Assembly: GCA_963767835.1 (NCBI GenBank)
Contig: CAVYFY010000002.1
Location: 186,001-250,000 of the forward strand
Direction: 5' to 3'
DNA length: 64,000 nt
Source of the DNA: SIAQ01 sp963767835
GTDB taxonomy: Bacteria; Planctomycetota; Planctomycetia; Gemmatales; Gemmataceae
The position numbers and the translations under genes were made by a program. The notes under the pieces were generated by a model. It did not search any database and was not told the origin of the DNA. It was given only the letters and a program-made list of their open reading frames with translations. Shown here piece after piece: positions 8,693-18,140 of this stretch; position 1 is the stretch's first letter; every line of letters starts with the position of its first letter.

Positions 8693-10180
8693 TTACACAG
8701 ATAGAATTACACTTTTCACTTCCGTGTAGTTGCTTAACGCATACTCGCCCAGCTCGCGGCCGATGCCGGACATCTTAAAGCCGCCGAATGGGGCGGCGGC
8801 GTCGAAGACGTCATAGCAGTTGATCCAGACGGTGCCGGCGCGCAGGCTCGCGGCGAGGCGGTGGGCCTTTTTGATGTCGCGCGTCCAGATGGCGGCGGCG
8901 AGGCCGAAGAAGGTATGATTGCCGCGGTGGACTATCTCGTCGAAATCCTTGAAGCTCAGAATGTTCATGACGGGGCCGAAGATTTCGTCGGTGGCGATTT
9001 TCATGTCGTCGGTGACGTTGTCGAAGAGGGTGGGCTCGACGAAATAGCCCTGCTGGCCGACGCGTTTGCCGCCGGCGAGCATTTTGGCGCCTTCCTTTTG
9101 GCCGGCTTCGATGTAATGCATGACGCGGTCGCATTGCTCCTGGGAAACTTGCGGGCCTTGATCGGTGGCGGGATCGAAGGGATCGCCGACCTTGTAGGCC
9201 TTGATGCGCCGGAGCATTTTTTCGACGAACTCGTCCTTCACCTTCTCATGGACGAAAAGCCGGCTGCCGGCGCAGCAGCATTGGCCCTGATTGAAGAAGA
9301 GGCCGAAGAACGAGCCAGCGACAGCGGCGTCGATGTCGGCGTCGGCGAAGACCACATTCGGGCTCTTGCCCCCCAGCTCCAGGGTCACGCGCTTGAGGTT
9401 GCTCTTGGCGGCAGCCTCCATGATGATTTGGCCGGTGGTATACTCGCCGGTGAAGGCGACCTTGTCAACCTCCTTATGGGCGGTGAGGGCGGCGCCGGCG
9501 GTGGGGCCGTAGCCGGGCACGACATTGATGACGCCGTCGGGGAAGCCGGCTTCCTGGGCCAAAGCGGCGACGCGCAGGGCGGTCAAGGGCGTTTGCTCGG
9601 CAGGCTTCAGGACGATGGTGCAGCCAGTTGCCAGAGCCGGGCCCCATTTCCAGGCCAGCATCAGGAGCGGGAAGTTCCACGGAATGATCTGGCCGACGAC
9701 GCCGACCGGCTCATGGCGCGTGTAGCAGAAATACGGGCCGTCGATTGGGATCGTCTTGCCGTGAATCTTGTCGCACCAGCCGGCGTAGTAACGCAGACAC
9801 TTGACGGTGAGCGGCAGGTCGGCGGCCAGCGCGTCGCGGTAGGGCTTGCCGTTGTCGAGCGTTTCCAGGGCGGCGAGTGGTTCGGCATTCTTCTCGATCA
9901 GGTCGGCAAGCCTGTGGATCAAGCGGCCGCGGTCGGAGGCGTTCATCTTCGGCCAGGGTCCGCCATCGAATGCCTTGCGGGCCGCTTTCACAGCGAGATC
10001 GACATCGGCCTTGTCGCCTTCCGCGACGCGGCAGATGGTTTCACCGGTGGCGGGGTTGAGCGTCGGAAAGGTCTTTCCGGAAACGCTATTCACCCATTTG
10101 CCGGCGATGAACATCGGCTCCTGGGGTTTGGTGGTTGGGATCTTGGGCAGTTCTCGCTTGGCGGCTAACGTGGCGGTCAT
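8693..10180 (-). CDS. NAD(P)-dependent aldehyde dehydrogenase
   Basis: A 495-residue cytoplasmic enzyme of the ALDH superfamily, closest in motif pattern to the betaine/retinal-type ALDH1/2 branch. It oxidises an aldehyde to the acid. Visible: PWNFPLLMLAWKWGPAL (catalytic Asn), KPAEQTPLTA (cofactor Lys), LELGGKSPNVV (general-base Glu) and GQCCCAGSRLFV (nucleophilic Cys), plus EIFGPVMNI and a normal C-terminus. Length is standard. Oddly, the cofactor loop usually written FTGSTEVG reads FTGEYTTG. Start at ATG 10180. It stands alone, convergent with the mobile region and divergent from the next gene, so the substrate cannot be inferred. Confidence 0.95.
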   Translation of the reverse strand: MTATLAAKRELPKIPTTKPQEPMFIAGKWVNSVSGKTFPTLNPATGETICRVAEGDKADVDLAVKAARKAFDGGPWPKMNASDRGRLIHRLADLIEKNAEPLAALETLDNGKPYRDALAADLPLTVKCLRYYAGWCDKIHGKTIPIDGPYFCYTRHEPVGVVGQIIPWNFPLLMLAWKWGPALATGCTIVLKPAEQTPLTALRVAALAQEAGFPDGVINVVPGYGPTAGAALTAHKEVDKVAFTGEYTTGQIIMEAAAKSNLKRVTLELGGKSPNVVFADADIDAAVAGSFFGLFFNQGQCCCAGSRLFVHEKVKDEFVEKMLRRIKAYKVGDPFDPATDQGPQVSQEQCDRVMHYIEAGQKEGAKMLAGGKRVGQQGYFVEPTLFDNVTDDMKIATDEIFGPVMNILSFKDFDEIVHRGNHTFFGLAAAIWTRDIKKAHRLAASLRAGTVWINCYDVFDAAAPFGGFKMSGIGRELGEYALSNYTEVKSVILSV

Positions 10181-10334
10181 GGAAACGCTCCTTGTTGTTG
10201 AAGACGGGCTGCCGGAATGGAGTCATTGTGGCATTGCGATCCGGCGGCGTCAAGCATTCGTTGCGCGTTCCGCAGACCGCCTATGCCGCCGAGCTTGCGG
10301 CGGCAACTCCGCTTGAGTTTGTATGTTCCATTTG

Positions 10335-10400
10335 GTACTAACGCTCGACGATGAAACGGAGTACCCAGTATTAACACTCGACGATAAAACGGAGTACCTA
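10335..10400. repeat. two tandem 33-bp units
   Basis: Units 10335-10367 and 10368-10400 differ at only about five positions. In the frame of the following ATG (10404) they would encode LTLDDETEY and LTLDDKTEY. They fill most of the non-coding gap between the aldehyde dehydrogenase start and the small ORF at 10526. Confidence 0.75.
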
Positions 10401-10525
10401 CCGATGAACCCCTTCTCCATCCTCCACTTATGCATCTTGTTGGTCTCTTCGGCTCAGGGCGAGTTACTGATTCGCCAAGATCGCAATTCGCTCAGAGATG
10501 ATTTTGAAATCTTCCGTCAGCAGGA

Positions 10526-10846
10526 TTGCTCTTGGACAAAAACGGGCGAAAAAGGAGGCATCCAAATGTCCTTCCGGGCGCGAGCTTCCCAAAACTCGAG
10601 GTTACCATCACGGAACTGGTCCGAACCGGACAGTACTTTGCGGACGGGAAATCTCTCAAAGTGAACGCCGTGCTGGAAGAAAAAGACGGCAAAAGCATTC
10701 TGATCATCAACAAGAGTGAAATCAAATATGCGTTTCCTGTCGAGCGAGGAGTTCGATTCCATGTTCTCAAGCTCAATGGACGATTCATTCACGATATGAA
10801 GGCGAACGAACTGACCGGCGACTACAAAGTGGGCGTCGCTTATTGA
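10526..10846 (+). CDS. small hypothetical protein
   Basis: Up to 106 residues. The readable core is KLEVTITELVRTGQYFADG, ILIINKSEIKYAFPVERGVR and ELTGDYKVGVAY, an alternation that suggests a small beta-rich domain. An ATG at 10404 in another frame would start a signal-peptide-like sequence (MNPFSILHLCILLVSSAQG). Joining the two needs one single-base shift near 10560 and would give about a 147-residue exported protein. No family recognised and no upstream ribosome site stands out at 10526. Confidence 0.45.
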   Translation: MLLDKNGRKRRHPNVLPGASFPKLEVTITELVRTGQYFADGKSLKVNAVLEEKDGKSILIINKSEIKYAFPVERGVRFHVLKLNGRFIHDMKANELTGDYKVGVAY

Positions 10847-10914
10847 TACCTCAATGTCAACGGTTAACTCGCCAAAGAGCACTCTTTTGCACGCCGAAGA
10901 TTCAGGGGACATGG

Positions 10915-12342
10915 ATGTCGCTTGCATCAATGCCAAGTGCCGCGCCAGTGCGATGGCTTTTGTTCAACGAAGCGCGGACTCGCGTGATTGCGATTTTGCT
11001 CGGATTGGCGCTGATCCTGGTTGCCAACTTCGTCCTGCGCAGCAAGCTGGAACATACCGTGCCGCCGTGGTATCCCGTTTTCCCCGGCGATCAGGTGCCG
11101 ATGAGCTGGGAGCTATTGCTGCCGGTGGACATGGGGCTAGCGACCGATAATACCAACTACCAATCGAGCTTTCACTGGTTCACCACCGGGCTCACGGTCG
11201 TCAAGCTGCTGGAGACGCAATTCGAGGTTCAGCACGTCTTCTATTTCCTCAACGCCCTCTTGATCGTTTGCTCCTTCGGGCTCTCCTGGCTCATGTTCCG
11301 CTCGGCGATCTTCACCTTCGCGCTGACGATCTGCATGGCGTTCGGCACGCAATTCCACTGGCTCTACGCCTGCTCTTCGATTGAGTGTTTTTACTTATTC
11401 GTCATCTACATCGAAGCAAACGTCCTGTGCCTGATGAAATACGCGCAGACCGGGCGCCGCTCGTGGCAGCTCGGCTTCGTCGGCAGCTTGATCCTGCTCG
11501 CTCTCGCCCACGAGCAATGGCTCGACTACCTCGGCTTCCTGACGCTCGGCTCTGCCTTTTTGCTCGTCTATGCCCGCCGGGCCCAACTTGCGGAATTGAA
11601 GCCCCGCGTCTGGTTCGTGCTGCTGGCGTCCTGGGCGATTGCCGCGGTTTACCTGGCGATTCGGCTCAGCTATGGTAAGCAGCAATATCGGCCCGGCCAC
11701 GAATCGGAAATGATTTTCACCTATTCCAGCCCAATGCTGGCAATCGAGGATTTCGTCTCCAACGTCATCACCTACATTTACCTGGCGATCAGCAACTATT
11801 TTCCGCCGAGCCTGGTGTCGTCGAATTCGCTCTATCATCTGGGTGCGGAGCGGATCGTCGCGGAGCAGTACGGCTATCATGCGGAGAAAGCGCAGTTGAC
11901 CGTGATGCACCACGTGTTCTTCTGGTATTTCTGGGCCGGGATCGTCTTTGCTGCGTTCGTGTATTTTCTGGTTCGCAATGGCAAAGCGGCCTTGCAGCAG
12001 GGTTCGGTGCGGCATGCCCATTATGTGCTGGCGATGCTCATGATCCTGTGCGGTTTCGCGCTGCACGCCCTGGTGAAATATCGGCCGTATCTATCGGCGC
12101 CGCTGTTGACCTACAAGTGCATGACGAGCAACGTCGGCGTGGCGTTCCTGTTGGCCGGCTGCCTGATGCGCGGGCGCGATTGGCTGCCGCGCTGGAGATG
12201 GGCCTATCCCGCAGTCGTCGTCGCGGTCTGGTGCGTGATCGGCTACGGCGCTTTGGCCCGGCCACATTATCTTTCGCATCTGAGCCGCACGGTTGGCATG
12301 GGTGATCTTCCCGATCCGTGCCGAAGCCTGCGGCGGCATTAA
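10915..12342 (+). CDS. polytopic membrane protein
   Basis: About 475 residues from ATG 10915 (the open frame begins at 10843, but AGGGGAC just precedes 10915). At least nine hydrophobic segments are visible, starting with VIAILLGLALILVANFVLRS. A large outside loop after the first contains PWYPVFPGDQVPMSWELLLP. The pattern of one long periplasmic loop after the first helix resembles GT-C-type glycosyltransferases and related EPS membrane proteins, but I see no family signature. It precedes another large membrane protein (12472) with a palindromic repeat between, and the block leads into the sugar/peptide-modifying genes. Inferred role in surface-polymer assembly, low certainty. Confidence 0.75.
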   Translation: MSLASMPSAAPVRWLLFNEARTRVIAILLGLALILVANFVLRSKLEHTVPPWYPVFPGDQVPMSWELLLPVDMGLATDNTNYQSSFHWFTTGLTVVKLLETQFEVQHVFYFLNALLIVCSFGLSWLMFRSAIFTFALTICMAFGTQFHWLYACSSIECFYLFVIYIEANVLCLMKYAQTGRRSWQLGFVGSLILLALAHEQWLDYLGFLTLGSAFLLVYARRAQLAELKPRVWFVLLASWAIAAVYLAIRLSYGKQQYRPGHESEMIFTYSSPMLAIEDFVSNVITYIYLAISNYFPPSLVSSNSLYHLGAERIVAEQYGYHAEKAQLTVMHHVFFWYFWAGIVFAAFVYFLVRNGKAALQQGSVRHAHYVLAMLMILCGFALHALVKYRPYLSAPLLTYKCMTSNVGVAFLLAGCLMRGRDWLPRWRWAYPAVVVAVWCVIGYGALARPHYLSHLSRTVGMGDLPDPCRSLRRH

Positions 12343-12370
12343 GCATGGTTGGGAAGTGATTTCCTGGTCT

Positions 12371-12426
12371 CGTAGTGCGGGCTTCAGCCCGTTTTCTGCC
12401 GAACACGGGCTAAAGCCCGCACTACG
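12371..12426. repeat. palindromic intergenic repeat, 21-bp arms
   Basis: CGTAGTGCGGGCTTCAGCCC at 12371 pairs with the arm at 12406-12426 with one mismatch, around a 14-base loop. It sits between two co-directional membrane-protein genes and could also act as a processing or terminator-like hairpin. Confidence 0.8.
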
Positions 12427-12471
12427 GAATGCCCGCCGTATTCGTCGCGCTGCAACTTCTTGGAGGCATGA

Positions 12472-14823
12472 ATGGGCGATTCGCGGCAAGGCAGAACCAG
12501 GCTCTTGATCGTTTTGCTGATTGTCTGGTCGGCTAATCTTTTCTGGTTTGCGCTGAGCTCCCCGGTGACGACCGAAACGCCGGTGCGGATCGTGCTGGGC
12601 ACTCTGATGATTTTTCTCGTCCCCGGCCTGATCTGGGGGGAACTGCTGCGCTTTCGTTCGCGCCATCCGTGGGAAACAATCGCCGTCGCATTTTCGCTGA
12701 GCGTCCTGATCGAATTGATCCTGTTGCCAATTCCGTTCATCTTCCATGCGACAATCGAGCTGTGGATCGGCTTGCTGCTGGGTGTGACGCTACTCGGGCT
12801 CGGCTTGCTTTGGCTGCCCGTAAACCGAATCCGGCCGTGGCAGTTCTTGCCGCCACTGTTGCGCTTGCCGCGCCGCAGCCTTCTTTCCTGGAGCATTCTG
12901 TTGATTCCGCTGGCCATGGCGGCCTGGGCGTATGGTGCTGGCGAAGACCTTTTCGACATCTGCGGCGAGAAGATGCTGCACATGATGTTCGTGCGCTATT
13001 ATCACGAAATGCCGCTTCAGCTCCATGACCTCGGAGTTCGCCCCGGCATCGCGCCGCCCAATCTGGTGAATCTGTGGGAGTTCTTGATCGCCGGCTGGTC
13101 GCGGCTGATCCATGTCGATCCCTTGATCATTTTCTTCCGGGCCCGCTTTGCCATACCGATCCTGGGGCTGGCCGGGCTGTTCCTGTTGGTGCGGATGATT
13201 TTTGTGCGGCGCGCGAAGGTGGAAGCGATCTTTTTCGGCGTCCTGTTGATGTGCCTGGCCAATCTTCTCCTGCGTGCGCCGACGATGGGCTGGGTGCAAG
13301 CGGTTGACCCAACGCGCGGTGTCTTCGCGTTCCTGGGGACCGTGCATCATGCCGATCCCGCAATCGATATTCTCATCGCCCTGGGTTGCGGCCTGGGAGT
13401 GCGGATGGTGCGCCGGCCGACGCCGGGCAACGCCGCACTGCTGATCGGGATCCTGACGGCGAGTTTCCTTTGGCATCCGCGTGAGTTCTTGCAATTGGCG
13501 CTTTATCTGGGCGTTTTCGGCGTGGCGATCGTCATGACGCCGGCGCTGCGAAAATGGCGCGTGCTCCGGAACTGGGCCCTGACCACCGCATTGCTCGTCG
13601 GCCTGGCGGGCGTGCTGCTTTTCGCGTCCACGAAGCTGGTGTCGCAGCGCAGCCATGCCTACGACGAGATGAAGATCAAGAAAGCCGCGCTGCAATACGC
13701 GGCGATGCCGGAGAACGTCGTCGGCGTGCGGAACTTTTTCCACATTCCGTACTTGTTCATGATGTCGCGGATCAGCGAACGCGACACCATGCTGACCTGG
13801 AACGAATTGAACAGCGAATCGATTGAGCCGAGTTGGCAGCTTGATATTTGGCTGCTGCTGTCGGGGCTCGGCGTCGTCGTCCTCGCCGTTTTCGGGCGGC
13901 GCGAGGACCGCGGCCTGGCAGCGCATTATTTCTGGCTGTGGTTCCTGGCCCTGGCGTGGAATTGCAGCATGCTCGTCGTTTTCGCCTTGACGTACAGCGA
14001 GTTCTTCATGGTAACGCAACGGCTACTTTATTTGTTCGCCTACATCGTGATTGCCGACATGGTGCTGACCATGCCGCGTATTCTTGCTTGTCTGGCGAGC
14101 GGGAAACGGCAGGTGTTGCTGCTTGGCCTGGGCGCTCTTGGCGGCGGCGTGGCCCTGTGGCTTTGGCAACGCTATGGCCTGCCCGGCGCCAAGCGGCTGT
14201 CGCTGGTCCTGACGATCCTGATGTGGGGCGCTGCGGCGTGGATGCCGATCGATCGCCGCCGCCGATCGGCGCTTGCTCCGCGGTCCACCGGGATCGCACT
14301 CGGCTGGATCGCCTTGCTGTTTTTCCTCCCGTTGCTGGCCGACCGCGCTTACCATGTGGTGCGCGATCAATCGGTGATGCGGCGTGACCAGCCGAACTGG
14401 TTCGCCGACGACAATCCCTTCGGCTTTTCGGGAAAGCTCATCGCCTGGATGCGCGCGTTGCCGGCGCGACAGATGTTCCTGGTGCACCCCGATGGCCGCG
14501 ATTGCATCCACGCGTACGCGCCGCATTATGAAGCCATCTTCCCGGTGACGACTTTGCTGCTCGATTTCCCGGTGCGGCACGCTGTCGCATCCGGAGAGCA
14601 TCCGCTTCTGGTCAAGAATTATTCTCCCGGCGCTTACGCCGTCAAGCACGAGCAAGCCAAGGCCTGGCTCAAGGAGAATGGAGTCAACTACCTCTTGCTC
14701 AACCATGAATATTACGACAATTATCTGCGCGATTACATCGACGCTCATCCGCTGATTTACCAGGTCGCGTTTCACGATCCCGCTCACCGTGAATTGGTGG
14801 TTCGCTTTGTGCCGCAATCGTGA
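12472..14823 (+). CDS. large polytopic membrane protein, possible GT-C-like
   Basis: 783 residues from ATG 12472, preceded by TTGGAGGC. More than a dozen hydrophobic segments fill residues 10-630. A soluble C-terminal domain of about 150 residues (MRALPARQMFLVHPDGRD ... GVNYLLLNHEYYDNYL) follows. That layout, many helices then a C-terminal extracytoplasmic domain with an aromatic-rich motif, is typical of bacterial GT-C glycosyltransferases and YfhO/DUF2079-like proteins. No acidic DxD-like motif can be assigned safely. It follows the shorter membrane protein at 10915 in the same direction. Confidence 0.75.
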   Translation: MGDSRQGRTRLLIVLLIVWSANLFWFALSSPVTTETPVRIVLGTLMIFLVPGLIWGELLRFRSRHPWETIAVAFSLSVLIELILLPIPFIFHATIELWIGLLLGVTLLGLGLLWLPVNRIRPWQFLPPLLRLPRRSLLSWSILLIPLAMAAWAYGAGEDLFDICGEKMLHMMFVRYYHEMPLQLHDLGVRPGIAPPNLVNLWEFLIAGWSRLIHVDPLIIFFRARFAIPILGLAGLFLLVRMIFVRRAKVEAIFFGVLLMCLANLLLRAPTMGWVQAVDPTRGVFAFLGTVHHADPAIDILIALGCGLGVRMVRRPTPGNAALLIGILTASFLWHPREFLQLALYLGVFGVAIVMTPALRKWRVLRNWALTTALLVGLAGVLLFASTKLVSQRSHAYDEMKIKKAALQYAAMPENVVGVRNFFHIPYLFMMSRISERDTMLTWNELNSESIEPSWQLDIWLLLSGLGVVVLAVFGRREDRGLAAHYFWLWFLALAWNCSMLVVFALTYSEFFMVTQRLLYLFAYIVIADMVLTMPRILACLASGKRQVLLLGLGALGGGVALWLWQRYGLPGAKRLSLVLTILMWGAAAWMPIDRRRRSALAPRSTGIALGWIALLFFLPLLADRAYHVVRDQSVMRRDQPNWFADDNPFGFSGKLIAWMRALPARQMFLVHPDGRDCIHAYAPHYEAIFPVTTLLLDFPVRHAVASGEHPLLVKNYSPGAYAVKHEQAKAWLKENGVNYLLLNHEYYDNYLRDYIDAHPLIYQVAFHDPAHRELVVRFVPQS

Positions 14824-15004
14824 TTCGAGCGGCGCCGCGCAACTGCTACGCCGCAAGCGGCAAATCGACTGAATCTTTACGTTTCCGGGGTCCGATGAAC
14901 AGGAAGATTGCATGGTCCCTGCGCATCGCTTGATTCTTTTGCAGGGATTGGTTAAAGTTCCCAAATTGACAGAATCCGCGGACGACCCGCACGGGGGAGA
15001 CGGC

Positions 15005-16120
15005 ATGGAAGCCAATCACGAGTCGCAATTCGGCGTGCGCGCCGGGGCGGAAGAGTTTCCGCTCATGGTCGTCCTCTCGATGATCTATCCGTGCAATTTC
15101 GGCTGCCCCAACTGCCCATATACCGACGGCAATTCGGAGATTCGCACCTTCTACCGCGAGAACAACGGCGAGCTGTTTCCGGTGCCGCTCTGGCAGAAAA
15201 TCGCAAGCGAGGCGGGGCCATATCAGTCGTGGCTGCGCTGCACCGGCGGCGGCGAGCCGATGCTCCATCCGCACATGGTGGACATGATCGAATTCGCCAA
15301 GGAAAAAGGCGCCCGCGTCTGGCTCAACACCAACGGCAGCATGTTCGGCCCCTTGCCCGCCCATCGCAAGAAACTCGAGCGCGTCATCAGCGCCGGCATC
15401 GACCTGATTGAATTCTCGATGGACGCCGCCGACCCGGAAACCTACGCCAAGGTGCGTCCGCCGCGCGGCGGTCCACCGGCCGACGCCCAAAAGTGGTGGG
15501 ACCGTATGCTCGGCAACGTCCGCGCCGCTCTCGACCTTCGCAAGAAATGGGCCATGCCGACGCGTGTCGTCGTCTCGATCATTCGCCAGGAACTTGTCGA
15601 GGGCAAGATCGACGAAGCGGTGCAATTTTGGCTCAAGGAAGTCGGCGTCGATGACGTCATCACCCGCAAGTTTCTTTCGTGGGACGACAACACGAGCATC
15701 TCGCTGACCAATCGCCTCGACAAGCACCTTTACGCCGCCCTGCCGACCGAGAAGAAGGAGCCGTGCGTTTGGCCTTTCGAGCGCATGAACGTCGATACGC
15801 TGGGGCGGATTTCGCTGTGCGGGCAGGATATCTCTTTTCGCACATCGTCGCAGTTTCCTAACGCCAATGACAAGTCGATCAAGGAAATCTGGCAAGGCGA
15901 GACGTTCAACTGGTATCGCCAGATGCACCTGGAGGGGCGCGGCGCGGAGTGCTGGCCGTGCCGCGGTTGCTCGGCGTGGCTGGCGGGAATCCGCGATTGG
16001 CATTTCGGCTGGCTGCGCGTCCTGAAAACGGCCGGCGACCGGGTCCGCGACATGATGAAAAAGGACCTCGGCGTGGAGGTCGAAGTTTACCATCCCCAGG
16101 AAAGGCGGGAGGCCAGTTGA
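15005..16120 (+). CDS. radical SAM protein with SPASM-like C-terminal cysteines
   Basis: About 371 residues from ATG 15005, chosen because GGGGGAGA lies just upstream; the open frame begins at 14912. The cluster-binding motif is YPCNFGCPNCPY (CxxxCxxC), followed by TGGGEPMLHP (the SAM-binding GGE motif). C-terminal cysteines (EPCVWPFERMN, LCGQD, CWPCRGCSAW) look like a SPASM/twitch auxiliary Fe-S region. Such enzymes modify peptides or sugars, or perform C-C/C-N chemistry. The next gene starts inside its stop codon, so it is co-translated with a GNAT acetyltransferase. Substrate unknown. Confidence 0.9.
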   Translation: MEANHESQFGVRAGAEEFPLMVVLSMIYPCNFGCPNCPYTDGNSEIRTFYRENNGELFPVPLWQKIASEAGPYQSWLRCTGGGEPMLHPHMVDMIEFAKEKGARVWLNTNGSMFGPLPAHRKKLERVISAGIDLIEFSMDAADPETYAKVRPPRGGPPADAQKWWDRMLGNVRAALDLRKKWAMPTRVVVSIIRQELVEGKIDEAVQFWLKEVGVDDVITRKFLSWDDNTSISLTNRLDKHLYAALPTEKKEPCVWPFERMNVDTLGRISLCGQDISFRTSSQFPNANDKSIKEIWQGETFNWYRQMHLEGRGAECWPCRGCSAWLAGIRDWHFGWLRVLKTAGDRVRDMMKKDLGVEVEVYHPQERREAS

Positions 16121-16659
16121 TTCTGCGAGCGAACAAATTGACGCTCTGCCCGTTTGAGCAGCGCCACGCGGACCAGACCCGCGCCTGGGTCAACGATTGG
16201 GAGCTCGCGCGGCTACTCGACCGCGCTCGGCCGGTCAGCGAGGCGGACCACGAGCGCTGGTACGCGGACATTTGCGGGCGGGACGATTGCGCTTTTTTCG
16301 CCATCGAAACCGAGCCTGAGCGCCGACACGCGGGCAATGTTTGGCTGTGGAATATCGACGGCCGGCATCGCAAAGCGGAGGTGCGCATCTTGATCGGCCC
16401 CGACGCCTTTCATGGCAAAGGCCTGGGAACTGCTGCGTTGACATTGCTAGCTGATTACGCGCGCGATCGCCTGAATCTCCATCGCCTCTACGCCTACGTT
16501 CTCGGCGTCAATCCACGCGCCCGGCGGGCCTTCGAGAAAGCGGGCTTCGCGCTCGAAGGTGTGCTGCGCCAGGACCGGTGGGTCGGCGATCATTACGCGG
16601 ATGTGTTTCTGCTCGGCAAAATCCTGGACGCCGCTGATCCCTATTTCCAGAGGAGCTAA
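16117..16659 (+). CDS. GNAT-family N-acetyltransferase
   Basis: 180 residues if translation begins at TTG 16117, which overlaps the upstream TGA (TTGA) and is preceded by GGCGGGAGG. A longer open frame reaches back to 15949 but would overlap the radical SAM gene fully. Core GNAT features are present: VRILIGPDAFHGKGLGTAAL (acetyl-CoA pyrophosphate loop, Q/RxxGxG/A-like), DRLNLHRLYAYVLGVNPRA and AFEKAGFALEGVLR. This resembles RimJ/RimL and the sugar-acetylating PseH-type enzymes of polysaccharide clusters. It is coupled to radical SAM upstream, and four bases separate it from the next gene. Confidence 0.88.
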   Translation: MILRANKLTLCPFEQRHADQTRAWVNDWELARLLDRARPVSEADHERWYADICGRDDCAFFAIETEPERRHAGNVWLWNIDGRHRKAEVRILIGPDAFHGKGLGTAALTLLADYARDRLNLHRLYAYVLGVNPRARRAFEKAGFALEGVLRQDRWVGDHYADVFLLGKILDAADPYFQRS

Positions 16660-16662
16660 ACC

Positions 16663-18129
16663 ATGTCGCTGCTCTGCGCACCGGACTGGCTGCCGGAATT
16701 GACTCCGACCACGCAGGCGTTCATTCGCTGCGCCTATGGCGTGCTGCTGCTGGGCACACTGCTGCGCTCATTACCACACGCCCGGCGTTTTTTCATGAGC
16801 GAACGCTGGGGCGGCTATGGCCAATCTTCGCCGGCCGTCGATGCGGTGCAGAACCCGTGGATCTTTCCGCTCGTGATGGCCGCCTGGTTGACGTCCGCGG
16901 TGCTGCTTGTCCTCGGCATCCAGACCGTGGCCGCCGCGCTCGTCAATCTGGTCCTGTGCCATTACTTCTTCATCTGGATGCGCTGGCGCGGCGTGCTGCG
17001 CGGCATGGGCGCTCCCGGCTTCATGAGTTATTGGCTTGCCGTCGCCATCTTTTTGCTGGAGTTCACCGGCAAATATGCCCCAAATGTGCGCTCACTGGGG
17101 TTGCTGGTCGTTCAAATCGACTTTGCCCTGATCATGTTGTCCGCCGGCGTTTACAAATTGACGGCCGGTTATGCCCGCAACAACGGCATGGAATTCGGCA
17201 TGGTTAGCCCCGAGTGGGGATACCTGCATCGCTTCTGGCGCACCTGGAAACCGAGCCACTGGATTTTCCAGCTTCTGAATCAGTCGGCGTGGTTCTTCGA
17301 AGTCCTGGCCGCGGTGCTAATGTTCTTCCCGACGACGCGCTTTCTCGGCGCCTCAATCATCATTCTCAGCTTTGTTTTCATCGCGACTCAGATTCGGCTC
17401 CTGCTGCTCACGGAGATGGTGATGGTAGCCGGGCTTCTGTTCGCCACGCAGGGGACCTACGCGCAAACCTGGATCGACATGATCACCTGGCCCGGCAGCG
17501 ATGTCACGATGACGCCGTTGCCCGCGCCTCTGGTCATGGCAATCGGCGTTGCGATTGGCTGTTATCTCGCGCTGCTGCCGCTGGCCCACGCGGGGATGTA
17601 CTGGAATTTGTACAGCGGCAAACGCCTGCCGGCATTCCTGCAACGGACCCACGACGCATATGTCAATTGTTTCGGCATCATCATCTGGCGCGTCTTTTCC
17701 GCGGATCACACCAGCTTCTATCCGCGCATCTATCGCCAGGGCCGCGATAAGCCGACGGAGCGCGAGTTGCTTTCTCACTATGCCCGGATCGGCGGCCGGT
17801 TCACGCATGTCGGCGAATGCATCACGCTGACGAGCCTGTTCACGACGCTCAAGTATTATCCGAGCAATTCCGATCTGTTCCGTGAACGGCTATTCCGCTA
17901 CGCCCGCACCTTGCCAAGGCTCAAGGACGAATTGCTGATCTTCGAGTATGTCCGCATCGAAAAGACGCCGAGCTGTTTCGCCGAGATCGCGGTCGCGGAG
18001 TTTGTCGTCGATCTGGAGGCCGGCACGCTGGTGGAGATTCCGCTGCAAGAGGACGTGACTTGCTTGCGCAGTGCCAAGCCGGGATCACCGGTGCGGCCAG
18101 CGGATAAACCAGGCAGCTACGCGGCTTGA
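16663..18129 (+). CDS. HTTM-like integral membrane protein
   Basis: 488 residues, start supported by GAGGAGCTAAACC before the ATG. About seven or eight hydrophobic segments occupy residues 20-315, followed by a soluble domain of about 170 residues. The helix pattern, a VQIDFALIMLSAGVYKLTAG segment and WGYLHRFWRTWKPSHW resemble HTTM/DoxX-type proteins related to vitamin K-dependent carboxylases, but the match is by eye only. It lies in a tight plus-strand operon between the acetyltransferase (4-base gap) and asparagine synthetase (12-base gap). Confidence 0.7.
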   Translation: MSLLCAPDWLPELTPTTQAFIRCAYGVLLLGTLLRSLPHARRFFMSERWGGYGQSSPAVDAVQNPWIFPLVMAAWLTSAVLLVLGIQTVAAALVNLVLCHYFFIWMRWRGVLRGMGAPGFMSYWLAVAIFLLEFTGKYAPNVRSLGLLVVQIDFALIMLSAGVYKLTAGYARNNGMEFGMVSPEWGYLHRFWRTWKPSHWIFQLLNQSAWFFEVLAAVLMFFPTTRFLGASIIILSFVFIATQIRLLLLTEMVMVAGLLFATQGTYAQTWIDMITWPGSDVTMTPLPAPLVMAIGVAIGCYLALLPLAHAGMYWNLYSGKRLPAFLQRTHDAYVNCFGIIIWRVFSADHTSFYPRIYRQGRDKPTERELLSHYARIGGRFTHVGECITLTSLFTTLKYYPSNSDLFRERLFRYARTLPRLKDELLIFEYVRIEKTPSCFAEIAVAEFVVDLEAGTLVEIPLQEDVTCLRSAKPGSPVRPADKPGSYAA

Positions 18130-18140
18130 GGAGATAGTTA

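Noticed and set aside
8861..10168. 435-residue plus-strand ORF
   Set aside because: Exact antisense of the aldehyde dehydrogenase; a GC-rich codon-pattern shadow with no family likeness.
12790..14019. 409-residue minus-strand ORF
   Set aside because: Antisense to the 783-residue membrane protein; rich in His, Gln and Arg as expected for the complement of hydrophobic codons.
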